Positions 50,125 to 61,600 of a stretch of DNA of 64,000 bases are shown in pieces. The notes beneath the pieces were generated by a model. It saw nothing but the letters and a program-made list of their open reading frames with translations, had not been told where the DNA came from and did not search any database. The translations under genes and the position numbers were made by a program. Every line of letters begins with the position of its first letter. Position 1 is the stretch's first letter. The stretch comes from Cucumis sativus (Eukaryota; Streptophyta; Magnoliopsida; Cucurbitales; Cucurbitaceae). Where the stretch lies: contig NC_026655.2 of the NCBI RefSeq assembly GCF_000004075.3, positions 4,960,001 through 5,024,000 on the forward strand, read 5' to 3'.

Positions 50125-53100
50125 CGACGACGACGACGCCGCAGCCACAGTCACAGCCACCGCCATCGCCATCGCCATTGCCGCCGGCGCTGGTCAAAAC
50201 AGTTAGAAAGCTTGTGGTCGAAGTTGCTGATGCTCGCAACCTTCTTCCTAAAGATGGCCAAGGAAGCTCCAGTCCGTATGTTGTCGCTGATTTTGATGGC
50301 CAGAGGAAGCGTACCGCCACTAAGTTTCGTGAGCTTAATCCTGTGTGGAATGAGCCGCTGGAATTCATTGTCTCTGATCCTGACAATATGGACTACGAGG
50401 AGCTTGATATCGAAGTTTTCAATGATAAGAGGTATGGCAATGGGAGTGGCCGGAAGAATCACTTCTTGGGGAGGGTGAAGTTGTACGGAAGTCAGTTTGC
50501 GAAGAGAGGGGATGAAGGTTTGGTTTACTATCAATTGGAGAAGAAGAGCGTGTTCAGCTGGATTAGAGGCGAAATTGGGCTTAGAATCTGTTATTACGAT
50601 GAGTTGGTGGAAGAAGCTCCGCCGCCGCCTCCGCCGCAGGAGGAGCAACCACCTCCTCCAACTGAGAAGCCTAAAACTCCGGAAGCTGTAGTCGAGGAAG
50701 TGAGGATGTTCGAGCTTCCGCCACAGGGGGAGGTCGGTCGCGATGATTCGAATTCACCCCCGGTGGTGGTCATAGAAGAGTCGCCGCGGCAGGATATGCC
50801 GGTACATTCTGAGCCACCGCCGCCGGAGGTAAATGGTCCTCCGCCAGGGGAGGGGCAATTTGCACCGGAAATGAGAAGGATGCAGAGTAACAGAGCAGCA
50901 GGATTCGGGGAAGGGATTAGGGTTTTGAGAAGGCCGAATGGAGATTATTCTCCGAGAGTAATCAATAAGAAATACATGGCTGAGACGGAGAGGATTCATC
51001 CATATGATCTTGTGGAGCCGATGCAGTACCTCTTCATCCGTATTGTGAAAGCTAGAAATCTCGCTCCTAATGAGCGCCCTTACTTACAGATTCGCACATC
51101 AGGCCATTTCGTGAAATCGGATCCAGCTAATCATCGGCCTGGTGAGCCGACTGAATCGCCGGAATGGAACCGTGTCTTTGCCCTCCGTCATAGCAGGCTT
51201 GATACGGCAAATACAACGCTGGAGATTGCCGTCTGGGACACGTCATCGGAGCAGTTCCTCGGCGGCGTTTGCTTTGATCTTTCCGATGTACCAGTACGAG
51301 ATCCGCCCGATAGCCCTCTGGCCCCTCAGTGGTACCGCCTCGAAGGCGGCGCCGGAGACCAACAACCATCCAAAATTTCTGGCGACATTCAGCTCTCTGT
51401 TTGGATCGGAACTCAAGCCGACGACGCATTTCCAGAAGCTTGGTGCTCCGATGCGCCACACGTGGCTCATACACGCTCGAAGGTCTATCAATCTCCCAAG
51501 CTATGGTACTTGCGAGTATCAGTGATAGAAGCGCAGGATCTTCACATTGCTTCAAATCTGCCTCCATTAACGGCACCGGAAATCCGAGTCAAAGCCCAAC
51601 TGAGTTTTCAGTCGGCTCGGACCAGGCGAGGTTCCATGAACAACCACAGCGCCTCATTTCACTGGAACGAGGACCTTGTCTTCGTTGCCGGTGAGCCTCT
51701 TGAAGATTCCCTGATCTTACTTGTTGAAGACCGAACAAGCAAGGAGGCCATACTCCTCGGCCACGTCATGATTCCAGTGGACACAGTGGAACAACGGTTC
51801 GATGAGCGATATGTGGCGGCGAAATGGTATTCCTTAGAAGGCGGCAATGGTGGTGAAACATACAGCGGCAGAATCTATCTCCGACTCTGTTTGGAGGGTG
51901 GATATCACGTGCTAGATGAGGCGGCACACGTGTGCAGCGATTTCCGGCCAACGGCGAAGCAGCTGTGGAAGTCGGCTGTTGGAATTCTGGAGCTGGGGAT
52001 TCTCGGAGCACGGGGGTTGCTTCCGATGAAGACGAAAGATCCAGGGAAGGGGTCCACCGACGCTTACTGCGTCGCAAAGTACGGGAAAAAGTGGGTCCGA
52101 ACCAGAACGATGACGGACAGCTTTGATCCACGTTGGAACGAACAGTACACGTGGCAAGTTTATGACCCTTGCACTGTTCTCACCATTGGCGTCTTCGACA
52201 ACTGGCGAATGTACTCGGACGCGTCGGAGGACAAGCCCGATTACCACATTGGAAAAGTTAGGATTCGGGTGTCAACCCTTGAAAGCAACAAAATCTACAC
52301 AAACTCGTATCCTCTGTTGGTGTTGCAGAGAACAGGGTTGAAGAAAATGGGTGAGATTGAGCTAGCCGTCCGGTTCGCTTGTCCGGCATTATTGCCGGAT
52401 ACATGTGCAGTTTATGGCCAGCCATTACTTCCAAGAATGCACTATCTCCGTCCTCTAGGGGTGGCTCAACAGGAGGCTTTACGCAGAGCCGCCACAAAGA
52501 TGGTGGCAACTTGGCTAGGCCGGTCGGAGCCACCATTGGGCTCGGAGGTGGTTCGATACATGTTGGATGCAGATTCACACGCTTGGAGTATGAGAAAAAG
52601 CAAGGCGAATTGGTTTAGAATTGTGGCAGTTTTGGCATGGGCGGTTGGATTGGCCAAATGGTTGGATGATATCCGAAGATGGAGGAACCCCATCACCACA
52701 ATGCTTGTTCATATACTGTATTTAGTGCTCGTTTGGTACCCGGATTTGATTGTCCCAACTGGGTTTCTCTATGTGTTCTTAATTGGAGTGTGGTACTACC
52801 GGTTCAGACCGAAGATACCCGCTGGAATGGACACTCGGCTGTCGCATGCTGAGGCAGTGGATCCAGACGAACTAGACGAGGAATTCGACACAATTCCGAG
52901 CTCAAAGCCACCGGACATAATCCGGGTAAGGTACGATCGACTAAGGATACTAGCTGCTAGAGTTCAAACAGTGTTAGGGGATCTTGCTACTCAAGGGGAG
53001 AGGGTACAAGCGTTGGTCAGTTGGAGGGACCCTCGAGCCACAAAGCTGTTCATTGGGGTATGTTTCGCCATCACATTGATCCTCTATGCGGTGCCGCCCA

Positions 53101-53222
53101 AAATGGTGGCAGTTGCACTCGGATTCTACTACTTACGTCACCCCATGTTCCGGGATCCTATGCCATCGGCGAGTCTGAACTTTTTCCGACGACTTCCGAG
53201 CCTATCGGACCGGTTAATGTAG
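50121..53222 (+). CDS. QKY: QUIRKY-type MCTP (multiple C2 domains and transmembrane region protein)
   Basis: Plasmodesmata/ER-plasma membrane tether; Arabidopsis QKY works with the receptor kinase STRUBBELIG in tissue morphogenesis and organ shape. A single exon encodes 1033 aa. The start at 50121 is chosen because ATG 50113 is out of frame. Domains: Thr/Pro-rich N-terminus; C2A about 25-155 (VRKLVVEVADARNLLPKDGQ); Pro-rich linker about 163-250; C2B about 300-430 (YLFIRIVKARNLAPNERPY); C2C about 460-595 (LWYLRVSVIEAQDLH); C2D about 620-760 (ILGARGLLPMKTKDPGKGST); and a C-terminal phosphoribosyltransferase-C-type membrane region (NWFRIVAVLAWAVGLAKWLD, then hydrophobic segments around WYPDLIVPTGFLYVFLIG and FIGVCFAITLILYAV), ending FFRRLPSLSDRLM. 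C2D keeps acidic loop residues (STDAYC). The lack of introns is normal for MCTPs. The downstream DUF1118 neighbour also supports the QKY assignment. Confidence 0.95.
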   Translation: MTTTTTPQPQSQPPPSPSPLPPALVKTVRKLVVEVADARNLLPKDGQGSSSPYVVADFDGQRKRTATKFRELNPVWNEPLEFIVSDPDNMDYEELDIEVFNDKRYGNGSGRKNHFLGRVKLYGSQFAKRGDEGLVYYQLEKKSVFSWIRGEIGLRICYYDELVEEAPPPPPPQEEQPPPPTEKPKTPEAVVEEVRMFELPPQGEVGRDDSNSPPVVVIEESPRQDMPVHSEPPPPEVNGPPPGEGQFAPEMRRMQSNRAAGFGEGIRVLRRPNGDYSPRVINKKYMAETERIHPYDLVEPMQYLFIRIVKARNLAPNERPYLQIRTSGHFVKSDPANHRPGEPTESPEWNRVFALRHSRLDTANTTLEIAVWDTSSEQFLGGVCFDLSDVPVRDPPDSPLAPQWYRLEGGAGDQQPSKISGDIQLSVWIGTQADDAFPEAWCSDAPHVAHTRSKVYQSPKLWYLRVSVIEAQDLHIASNLPPLTAPEIRVKAQLSFQSARTRRGSMNNHSASFHWNEDLVFVAGEPLEDSLILLVEDRTSKEAILLGHVMIPVDTVEQRFDERYVAAKWYSLEGGNGGETYSGRIYLRLCLEGGYHVLDEAAHVCSDFRPTAKQLWKSAVGILELGILGARGLLPMKTKDPGKGSTDAYCVAKYGKKWVRTRTMTDSFDPRWNEQYTWQVYDPCTVLTIGVFDNWRMYSDASEDKPDYHIGKVRIRVSTLESNKIYTNSYPLLVLQRTGLKKMGEIELAVRFACPALLPDTCAVYGQPLLPRMHYLRPLGVAQQEALRRAATKMVATWLGRSEPPLGSEVVRYMLDADSHAWSMRKSKANWFRIVAVLAWAVGLAKWLDDIRRWRNPITTMLVHILYLVLVWYPDLIVPTGFLYVFLIGVWYYRFRPKIPAGMDTRLSHAEAVDPDELDEEFDTIPSSKPPDIIRVRYDRLRILAARVQTVLGDLATQGERVQALVSWRDPRATKLFIGVCFAITLILYAVPPKMVAVALGFYYLRHPMFRDPMPSASLNFFRRLPSLSDRLM

Positions 53223-54745
53223 GGTAGAATAGTAAATGAAGTATTAAAAAGTGTATTTTTTTATCCACCTCTTTGGGTGGGGTTTTCCATAATTAGAACC
53301 CCAAATTGATGGGGCGATTGAGTTCGTCACTTGGTGACCGGTAGGGACAAAAAAGAAAAAAAAAAGATCAACTGGTTGAGTTGAAAAAGATGTCCCAGAA
53401 ATAACATGGTAAAGTGTGAAAAAGGAGTTGGGAAAAAAGTAACGAGCTGTCATCATGTTCTTTTGTTCTTGGAGTTGGAATTCGATTGACTAACACTATT
53501 TCAGATTTTGAAATAAGAGACGGAAATGGTGGGAAAATAGAGTATTTGATTGGGAAGCAAAGTCCGTAGTCTGTTGTAATTGTGTCTTGAAAAGTTAGAA
53601 CATCACAAATGATATCATCCTCTTAACATATCAGGTTTTCTTCTACTATTGGTAGGCTTTGAAAAAGATCAGAATAATACGAGAGCTTTTCTTTCTTTCT
53701 TCTTTTTTCTTTTTTCTTTTTGTTTAACTTATTGTTATGAGTATTTCGATTATTTTGTTTTACACTTAGTGTTGAAAAATGGCTTTTAAGAAATGAGGGC
53801 CACCAGATATGTGATTACCAAGTCATGTGGCTGAATTCTCGGCAACCTACAGCAATTTCTGGCCATTGGGTTGCCATATTTATGGAAGTGAGGCGTAGAT
53901 CCAATAATTGCACCAAATTGTTCGTTCAGTTTGCCTTCAATTCTGTCGTGGAAGAGAGTAACTATTGGTACGGACCTCACTGCAATTACAGGTTTTCTTC
54001 TCTCTCTCTCTCTCCACTATTTTAATAGTTGAATGAATTGGCTCATGTTCTGGATCTGATTTACTTTCACTCTAATTTCTATGAATTCTCTTCGGGGTTT
54101 CATGTTCAAAACATTGATCTCTGATTCCCTCATCAATGATTTATGCCAATTAATAGTTGAATGTTGCCTTTTATTTTAAAAAAAAAATTACTCCCACTTT
54201 GACATTTAATTAATGTTTCCAAACTGATCTCTGTTTTAATAAAAATTGGTACTTAGGAGTACGAGTATGGCTTAGAAATTATATGCATTACTATCAAAAC
54301 GGCAGGGACCATAACATATATAGTTAGCCGCATCTTACGTATCAAAGAGGGTTTTGAAATTGTAGACCACTGTGGTCTATTTTTAGGAATGGGGGCACCA
54401 AAATTCATAAAAGGTGGGTGTACAAGTTTACAAATTTAAGAGTTATGTGAACTATACATGACCCACAACGCTCGTGTTCGCCACACCCTACCTATTAAAG
54501 AGGTTTCTCTTCCTATACACTATTGTTGTTTTTTTTTTTATAAAGAGTGGGGCATAAACCTAGTATCAAAGTGGTAATTCTTTAAACGGATTTCTAGTTT
54601 TAGAGTAGTTTTGAAATGTTAATGTAAAGTTAAATGGAAAAGGATAAAGTTTAATTATAATTTAGCTAATATGAAAGTGAGTCATCTATAGGTAAAACAT
54701 CAGTAACACGTTTTAGAACGGTTGGAATGTTTGACAGATTAAATA
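53223..54745. other. QKY 3'UTR and spacer, with an unexplained balanced-composition segment
   Basis: The first 300-400 bases are the likely QKY 3'UTR. Segment 53786-53990 has near-coding base composition, stays open on + for 67 codons (53825-54025) and ends at a sequence resembling a donor (ttacaggttttc). It has no recognised domain. The remainder is AT-rich. Confidence 0.4.
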
Positions 54746-55021
54746 ATGGGAGAAACGTCAGAAGAGAAGCACGAGGGTGAGGTCGAGAAGAAGGAGAAGA
54801 AGGAGAAGAAGGATAAAGAGAAACATGGAGAAGAAGGAGAAGATGAAGAGAAGAAGAAGAAGAAGAAGAAAGAGAAAGACCCTGCAGATAAGAAAGATCC
54901 TACAAAACTAAGACAAAAGCTTGAGAAGCTTGAAGTCAAAATGCAGGCTTTGGCTGTCAAGAAAGAAGAGATCTTGAAATTGCTCCATGAAGCTGAACAG
55001 AATCCACCACCTTCCTCTTGA
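54746..55021 (+). CDS. Small Lys/Glu-rich coiled-coil protein, 91 aa, function unknown
   Basis: ATG at 54746. Residues 1-50 are almost only Lys, Glu, Asp and Gly (EKKEKKEKKDKEKHG), likely disordered; residues 51-86 form a regular amphipathic helix (DPTKLRQKLEKLEVKMQALA, then KKEEILKLLHEAE), and the tail is PPPSS. The ordered helix and clean stop argue that this is real rather than low-complexity noise. A possible acceptor (tgacag) lies just before the start, so a 5' non-coding exon may exist. The protein is not recognised; a chromatin or RNA-associated role would be a guess. It lies between QKY and the DUF1118 gene. Confidence 0.65.
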   Translation: MGETSEEKHEGEVEKKEKKEKKDKEKHGEEGEDEEKKKKKKKEKDPADKKDPTKLRQKLEKLEVKMQALAVKKEEILKLLHEAEQNPPPSS

Positions 55022-55594
55022 ATCCTTTCCTTCTACACTTTCAATTTTCAGCCATACATTTTTTTTCCTTTCAAGTCTATCTTGAGCTTAATAAATACAT
55101 TTGTTCTTTTTTGACAAAGTGCACTTTCATTACTTTTATATGAAAATATGGTATCTTAGTTATATACTAATGTGAGATTTTGGTCGCAAACAAAATATTG
55201 ACCAGAAGATTAGAAATGCATGAACTAACAAAAAAAAAAAAACGTCCCATTGAGTTATTGAATAATCATGTGAATTTACTATTAAAAATAAACCATAACC
55301 GAAAAGAATTCTATGAAAAATGAAATACAAATTTGATCTAATGTGATTTATATATATATTATATTTAGTATTAAGTTCATATATTAGTAGTTCCTACCAT
55401 GTTATTAAATTGTATAGAAAATTTTACCAAATTATATAGACTAAATTCTATCTTTTAATTTTTTCCAATCTTTGATATCTCTAATCACCTAGATAAAGAG
55501 GGAAATACACATTATAAAGCTGATTTAATTAACACCATATTTATTTTCATAATTACACAAAAAAGACATTTAAAACTATCATAACACACCTTCT
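55022..55594. other. Convergent 3' flanks
   Basis: The likely 3'UTR of the small Lys-rich gene ends near an AATAAA at about 55090. The minus-strand DUF1118 3'UTR occupies the last bases. AT-rich otherwise; nothing else recognised. Confidence 0.6.
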
Positions 55595-56302
55595 TCAATC
55601 AGCTTCTTGCAACCCACCCAGCACCACCGATCCAACTAACAATCCGGCAGCCCCAAGCGCCAATCCACCGCCGACCACCGCCTGCAACGCCACAAGGGCC
55701 ACCGAATCATCGGGAATTACAACAATGGCCACCAGCGCCGCAACCAAAATGGGAAGTGCAAGAGAAGCCAAAGCGGAGGGAGAAGAACTCGCAACTTTCT
55801 CAAGCAAGCTAAGAAGCCCTAATTCTTCAGCTTTAGAGAAAACCCCTAACTTCTCAATGGAGGAAAGCGTAAACCCTAATTCCTCCGCCTTCGATAACAA
55901 CCCTGCTTTCTCAACATTGCTAAGAACTTTCTTAGTCTCAAGCTTCTTGAACACATCCACTTCCACATCCTCCGCACTCTCGTAAAAAATTCCAGCTCCA
56001 AACCATTTCTTCTCCCAAGCATCGTCGTATTTGTTCACCTGAATCCATCAATTTCCATATAATTTTTTTTTTTTTAATCAGCCACTAGCGTTGATGGACC
56101 GAAAGAGAAATTAGAAAGAGTTGCAGTGTACCTTCTTCTGAGGGGCCATGGCGAAGATGGTGAGTGGATTGGATCTGGAAGAAGAGAAGGGGCGGCGGCG
56201 GGCATAGTTAGAGATGTGGTGGAATCTGGAAATGGAGAAACGGTTGTGAAGGTGAGAGAGAGGAGCAGTGGAGGAAGATGGAGATTGTGAAGTGACCGCC
56301 AT
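55595..56302 (-). CDS. RIQ2: DUF1118 thylakoid protein (RIQ1/RIQ2 family), chloroplastic
   Basis: Grana thylakoid protein; in Arabidopsis the two DUF1118 proteins RIQ1 and RIQ2 affect grana stacking, antenna organisation and non-photochemical quenching. Exons (minus): 56302-56132 and 56038-55595, joined in phase 0; 204 aa. The first ATG on the transcript side is 56302-56300; longer frames begin at a non-ATG codon. Residues 1-50 are Ser/Arg-rich without acidic residues, a transit peptide. The mature part begins near MAPQKKVNKYDDAWEKKW, then has two repeated helical units (SKAEELGFTLSSIEKLG and SKAEELGLLSLLEKV), followed by two hydrophobic helices (ALPILVAALVAIVVIPDD and GGGLALGAAGLLVGSVVL). 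Length fits RIQ2 better than the shorter RIQ1, and the QKY neighbour agrees with the Arabidopsis order as I remember it. Confidence 0.85.
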
Positions 56303-56488
56303 TGTTGAAGAGGAAAGGAAGCTTAGGTGTTGTTCAGCTTCAGCCACGAATTAGTGGAGAGAGGAGAAGTTTTGACATTGTATGATAGAGAGAGATCTCC
56401 AAGTGTAATCTGCTGTCCATTCATCTCCACCAATCATATCCTCCATTGCTTTATCTCAATTTCAAATCAAATTGAAGAGATTTTGTAT

Positions 56489-56573
56489 TGGGCCGATGAA
56501 AGGAACAGGCCCAATTAATATGCACCGATGACGAATACTCTCGGCCTGTCAGATTCAAGGCCTAAACGGCCCA
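56489..56573 (-). promoter_or_regulatory. Site II elements in the DUF1118 gene promoter
   Basis: TGGGCC at 56489-56494 and GGCCCA at 56508-56513 and 56568-56573 lie 190-270 bases upstream of the start codon. Site II (TCP-binding) motifs are typical of nuclear genes for organelle proteins, which fits a chloroplast product. Confidence 0.6.
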
Positions 56574-56599
56574 ACGGTAAGGTCCAAAACCCACATTTA

Positions 56600-58620
56600 A
56601 TGAACCTGAACAATGCCTCCTTTTTCTCTCCTCCCACACTCTCAACAAAAACAAGTGTGAGAATTTATATTTTGTACTAATGTAATTAACTTGACATTTG
56701 GTGATTATTCATGATTTTAGTGAATTACACATACATATAATCAATGTATCAATACTCTAAATCTTTTAGAAACTAACCTATCATATCTTATTGTAACAAT
56801 TGCATAGAAAAAGTTCAACGGTCCAATTTGTACTTTAGAGGTAGTTTTTGGTATAGATTAGAGAAAAAGATGAAATAATATTATTAGAGAATGAATACAA
56901 TGAACTTGAACGAGAAGCAGAAGCAGTTTGTCAAATTGTGAAGGAATTCTAAAATATACAAAATTTGATTTTGTCATTGTTGAAAATTATAAGGTCACAT
57001 TGCAATAGCAATTCCATGAAAATGTGGTCCTCCTCATCCCACTTTATTATTATTCTTATTATTATTTTCCAACTTTGGATACTTATACTCAAAGTTTCCA
57101 TTTTATATTTATTAAAACATATATAATTATATAAAAAAAAATTACTATTGTAAAAGATTAATTGAGAGTTTGATATGATGATTTTTAAAAGTGTATGTCT
57201 TTGTTTTGTTGTGACTAAAGAGAGAATTTTATCTTTATCTAATTGAAACTGCTTTTTGAATTCATCATGATGTTTCTTTGATCCCATCAAAAGTGGTTTT
57301 CAAAATTGATTAGAAAATTAAGACATGTTAGACTAACTACTAAAAATTAAAATGTTTCTTTCAAACTTTTAATTTGGATTTTATTTTCATTGTTAATTAA
57401 AATCTTTCAGACCTATTGATTTCATATAAACTAATTAGCATCCCATATTAATATACATTAGTCTAAGAGTTTCATGTAAATTAATTTTATCAACATTTGT
57501 AACATATTGTGTGTTGATTATAATTACCATTGATGAACATTATGCTTAGAAAATGATAAAAGGAAATATATATATATATATATATATAGCCTATAGGGTA
57601 ATTGAATAAAAACCATAGAATAAATCAAAAGAATAGCTTGTCCCCCTCACCCACACATAATTTTAGATAACATCAAATCTCGATTTAAAAAATATATAGT
57701 TTATTCTATTATCATTTCAAATAGTTTAACATGTTTATTAATATACTACGTTGGAACGTATGCTAAACTCACATATAGATTATCAACTTGAGTATCATTC
57801 AACTGGTTAATACAAACGTCTTCAAACAAAAAAAATAAAGGATTTGAATAATCCAACTGCATAGATGTTGAACTAAAAACTTTTACATATAAATGAACTA
57901 GGATAACGTATCAGACGATACGAATCTTGCAAAAGATAAGAAAACAAATGAAGTAGAAAAGCTTGATACGAGTGGATAAAGATAATAGAATAGACGAAGT
58001 AGAAGAGTTTGACTTGGGTCCATATGTGTTCATTCATAGTCACATGAGTGTCAACCATTTATATTACACATTTTTAGCTATGTTATTTTTAACTGCACAT
58101 ATTTTTATCTACGTCACATCAAACAAAATTTACTTTTAAAAGTTTGCAAACGGATATATATATATATTTTTGTTGTCCTAAGCTTTACAAAATCATATCA
58201 ATATAAACTTTTAGTTTTTGTAAATATATCAATTTACGTTCTTTTTTAAAAGCGTGTTGTTGTATTTTTAATAAATGAATTAATTTTAAATTCTTCTTTG
58301 AAAATCACACTTGTTAAAATCGTAAAAGTTTTAGTTTATATAGATATAAATTATAGAAAATTATTTCAGAGGTAAAAACATATAAAATATATATAATAGA
58401 TTATTTTGTCATATTTAAAAATAAACATATAATTATTAACAAAAAAAACTTAAATAGGGAAATTTTTAAAATACAACCCAAATAAATAATATTTATGGAA
58501 AAATATAATGAGTGATTAGAACTAAAAATGGAAAAAGAAAAAAAAAAGAATGTAAAGGAAAATTAGAAGGATAGAAAAGTTAAAAATGTGGAGAGGAGAA
58601 TGGGAATTTAAAAAGGAAAT
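56600..58620. other. AT-rich intergenic DNA
   Basis: No gene is recognised. A (TA)n run lies at about 57570-57589. Open frames such as 56949-57290 are AT-driven and without domains. Confidence 0.6.
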
Positions 58621-58654
58621 GTGTAGAGGGAAGGGACAGGTGGAGCCCTAAGCA

Positions 58655-59071
58655 CATGACGTGGACCAAATGGTAGGACCACGTAAGATGGTGGGCAGCC
58701 GATAAACGAGTGACATGTGCCCCTGACTCACCCTTATTTTTCTTTTCTAGAGATGAAGATGATGAACTCGGCCCCATGACTCACTCCGCCAAATCATAGA
58801 AAGCGACTGATTGGACACGATTCCTTTGTTTTCTGCCTCACCTTTCTCTCCTTTGCCTCGTTGTCATCTCCATCCCCTCTCTCTCTCTCCTTTATTCCCT
58901 CAATTTCCCTTTCTACCCCTCTTCTCTTCTCTTCTCTTCTCTCCCTCCAAACACATCAAATTATTCATACATTCATACTCTTCGTTCATGTGTCTCATCC
59001 TAAACTCACAACGTTATGTATATAACATATTGAAAGAAATCCCACGTATACATCTTTTTGTATATATATAG
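58655..59071 (+). promoter_or_regulatory. Promoter-like island with pyrimidine-rich leader, no recognised gene
   Basis: ACGTGG at 58659-58664, a second ACGT core at 58681-58684, and two GCN4/bZIP-type TGACTCA motifs at 58724-58730 and 58777-58783 are followed by a long CT-rich tract (about 58868-58950). Then comes an ATG at 58988 opening a 27-codon frame that closes at 59071. The arrangement resembles a plant promoter and leader, but the product is not identifiable. Confidence 0.4.
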
Positions 59072-61600
59072 TATATTAGTTCCTTCATAAATGCTCCAAC
59101 ATCGTGTGTGTGTGAGACTTATACTTTGAATGCAAACAAGAGAAAAAATAAACGTATTGTAGAGAACATATGTATGTTTGTATTGAACTCAAAGTATGTC
59201 GATATTTCATTCGATTAGGGTTTTAATTAAATGGGGAGGGAAGGATTGAGAAGGGTTTGTATATTTCAAATGGATAAAAGAAAGAAAAGGGAAACATATA
59301 TAGTAGTGAAATATATATAATAAACCAAGAAGTTTGATCATAAAATGGGCATAATACAAAATGTGAAAGGGACCAAGAAAAAGAAAATGAAGAAAGTTGT
59401 TTCAATGGTGTGTCACATGCAATTATTTTTCTATTTATGCATAATATCAAATGCTTGTACTTTGCACTTTTAGTTTGATGGAGTAGATACAAATACATCT
59501 TTATTTATTGCATTTCAATATTGATTCTTCTTTTTAAAGGGTAATCTTCACATGATTCTCAATATATATAATCTATCCGTTTTTAAAAAATAATTAAATA
59601 TATAACAATATTTTAAAAATTTACTAAAAATTTATTATTAATAGATATAATTTTTTAAAATATTGCTATATATTTAATTATTAATTATGTTTTTTTTAAT
59701 GAAAAATCAATTAAACTAGGTAGAAGTCAATGTTTTTTTTATTAAGGAAAAAGTTGCAAAATTTCAATATATTGTACGAAAGGAAGAAATTGGATAATTG
59801 AATTTAGAAAAACAATCATTTCAAATCAATGGAAAAGATGGGTGGTTGAAATTAATTAGAATTTAGAAGCAACAAACACTCTTTTTTTTTTTTCTTTTCA
59901 TCTTTTTCAAACAATGAAATTTTAATTAATGAGAAAAAAAATATGATTAAAGTATAAGGATATTAATGATATATTCATTAATCTTGAAGCAACAATATTA
60001 TTGTCAAACAATATCTCTTCCACAAATTATATCATCATACAAAGTTTATAAAAGAAAACTTTTTGTAACACCTTTTCTTTTTAGTTTTTAAATTTCAGAC
60101 GGTTGATCAAATATAGATAACAAAAGAAGAATGTTGGAAGCGGAAATTACGTCCGTAAACTTAATTTTCTATAAAGTGTAAATATTTTGTTAAATGTTCT
60201 ATATTTGACTATTTTTCTTATTATAATTCTTTTAAATTAATTATTATTAATTAACATTTAAGACAAAAGAACGATTATTTAGGAAAAATTGAGGCTAATC
60301 ATGTTTTATTTTTGTAGTCTATAGATCAAATCGAAACAAAACTTAAATCTTAAAAGGTAAGATGGTAGCATTTTGAATTCTAACAAGTAGAAGGACCGAA
60401 AAGATATTTTGTCGAAATTCATTTAACATATTTTCACTTTATTAAAAAATAAAGATTTTATAAAAATTCATACATATATAAGTTCAATATTTCCAACCTA
60501 TGATATTTTTCAAAAAAGAATTATTGATTTAACGTAAACATGGTTTCAATTTGGGTATATTCTCTTGTCGTCCACATCGAGATTTGAGGTTTGGTTCCGC
60601 TACATCACACATTAAAAACAAATACCAAACACGAAGTTTGATTCCCTTTATCTTATACTTCGTGAAAGAAATTAGTTATTTATTTAGAATAATTTAAGTT
60701 TTATTAATATCGAAATAAACTTCACATTTTTATGTAGATAAATCTCATTAGGACTATATTTTGTGTTGATAATTAAAATACATGTAATATACTTTATTTT
60801 AAAATTTATATATAGAGGGTATTATGATCATCTCATTTGATTAATTTGGGTTGAATGTTAGGTTGGCAAAACATATATTATTGGGGAAACATTATGCTTC
60901 TCTCATGCCATTATTCACTCTACCTCATGTTAGCTCCTTTGACATGCATTAATCAACATTCACATTTTCATGCATAATTCTTTTTCTTTTTCTCTCTTTA
61001 ATAACAATCATAATTATTTATTTTTCAATAAATACACCTATACAATTATTCTCATCTCCTATTATTATTCTCTTTTTTCCTCTTCTTTTTTTAGAAAATA
61101 ATCTTCCATTCTAACTATATTATGGAATCAAAATTCTATATATTTGAGTTATAACGTCACCAACATAGTTAATAATAGTAAAAAACACATGTTCATTTTC
61201 TTTGAAATTGAAATCTTGATACTTACATTTTGTTGTATACTAAAACCAAAATTTGACATTATTATCGACTAAAGTTTATAGAATCTAATTTTATTGTCAT
61301 CTAATTAACCGGAGTCTAGTAGCGTAAAATCTTACTCAACCGTCACTCACTTATTGTTCTTGTTTTTAGAAGTACATATGACGACATTTTTTCTAATTTT
61401 GATAGTAGAATAATCGAATATCTATAAATTTTATGTCAGTTGAGTTGTGCATGTTTGAGTTCACAGTAAGCGAGATGTTTTGGTCGTGTTTTTAGTAAAC
61501 ATTTAGTTTTGAAATTTTAATATTTGAAATTATTGTTTTTGTTTGAGACAATAAATTTAATTTAATAGAGAGAGAAAAAAGAAAAAGAAATTAGTTGTGA
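59072..61600. other. AT-rich intergenic DNA upstream of the HD-Zip gene
   Basis: No coding region is recognised. The stretch contains the inverted repeat at 59581-59690. The final few hundred bases should include the HD-Zip promoter. Confidence 0.6.
59581..59690. repeat. Inverted repeat with about 40-base arms (MITE-like hairpin)
   Basis: Left arm 59581-59621 and right arm 59650-59690 are close reverse complements (left segment atatataacaatattttaaa against right tttaaaatattgctatatat) around a loop of about 28 bases. It could be a small foldback transposable element; target-site duplications are not clear because the flanks are AT-rich. Confidence 0.6.

Noticed and set aside
51127..52699. Several long frames on both strands inside the QKY coding exon
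   Set aside because: Shadows of a long, moderately GC-rich single exon; the QKY frame is supported by four C2 domains and the membrane region.
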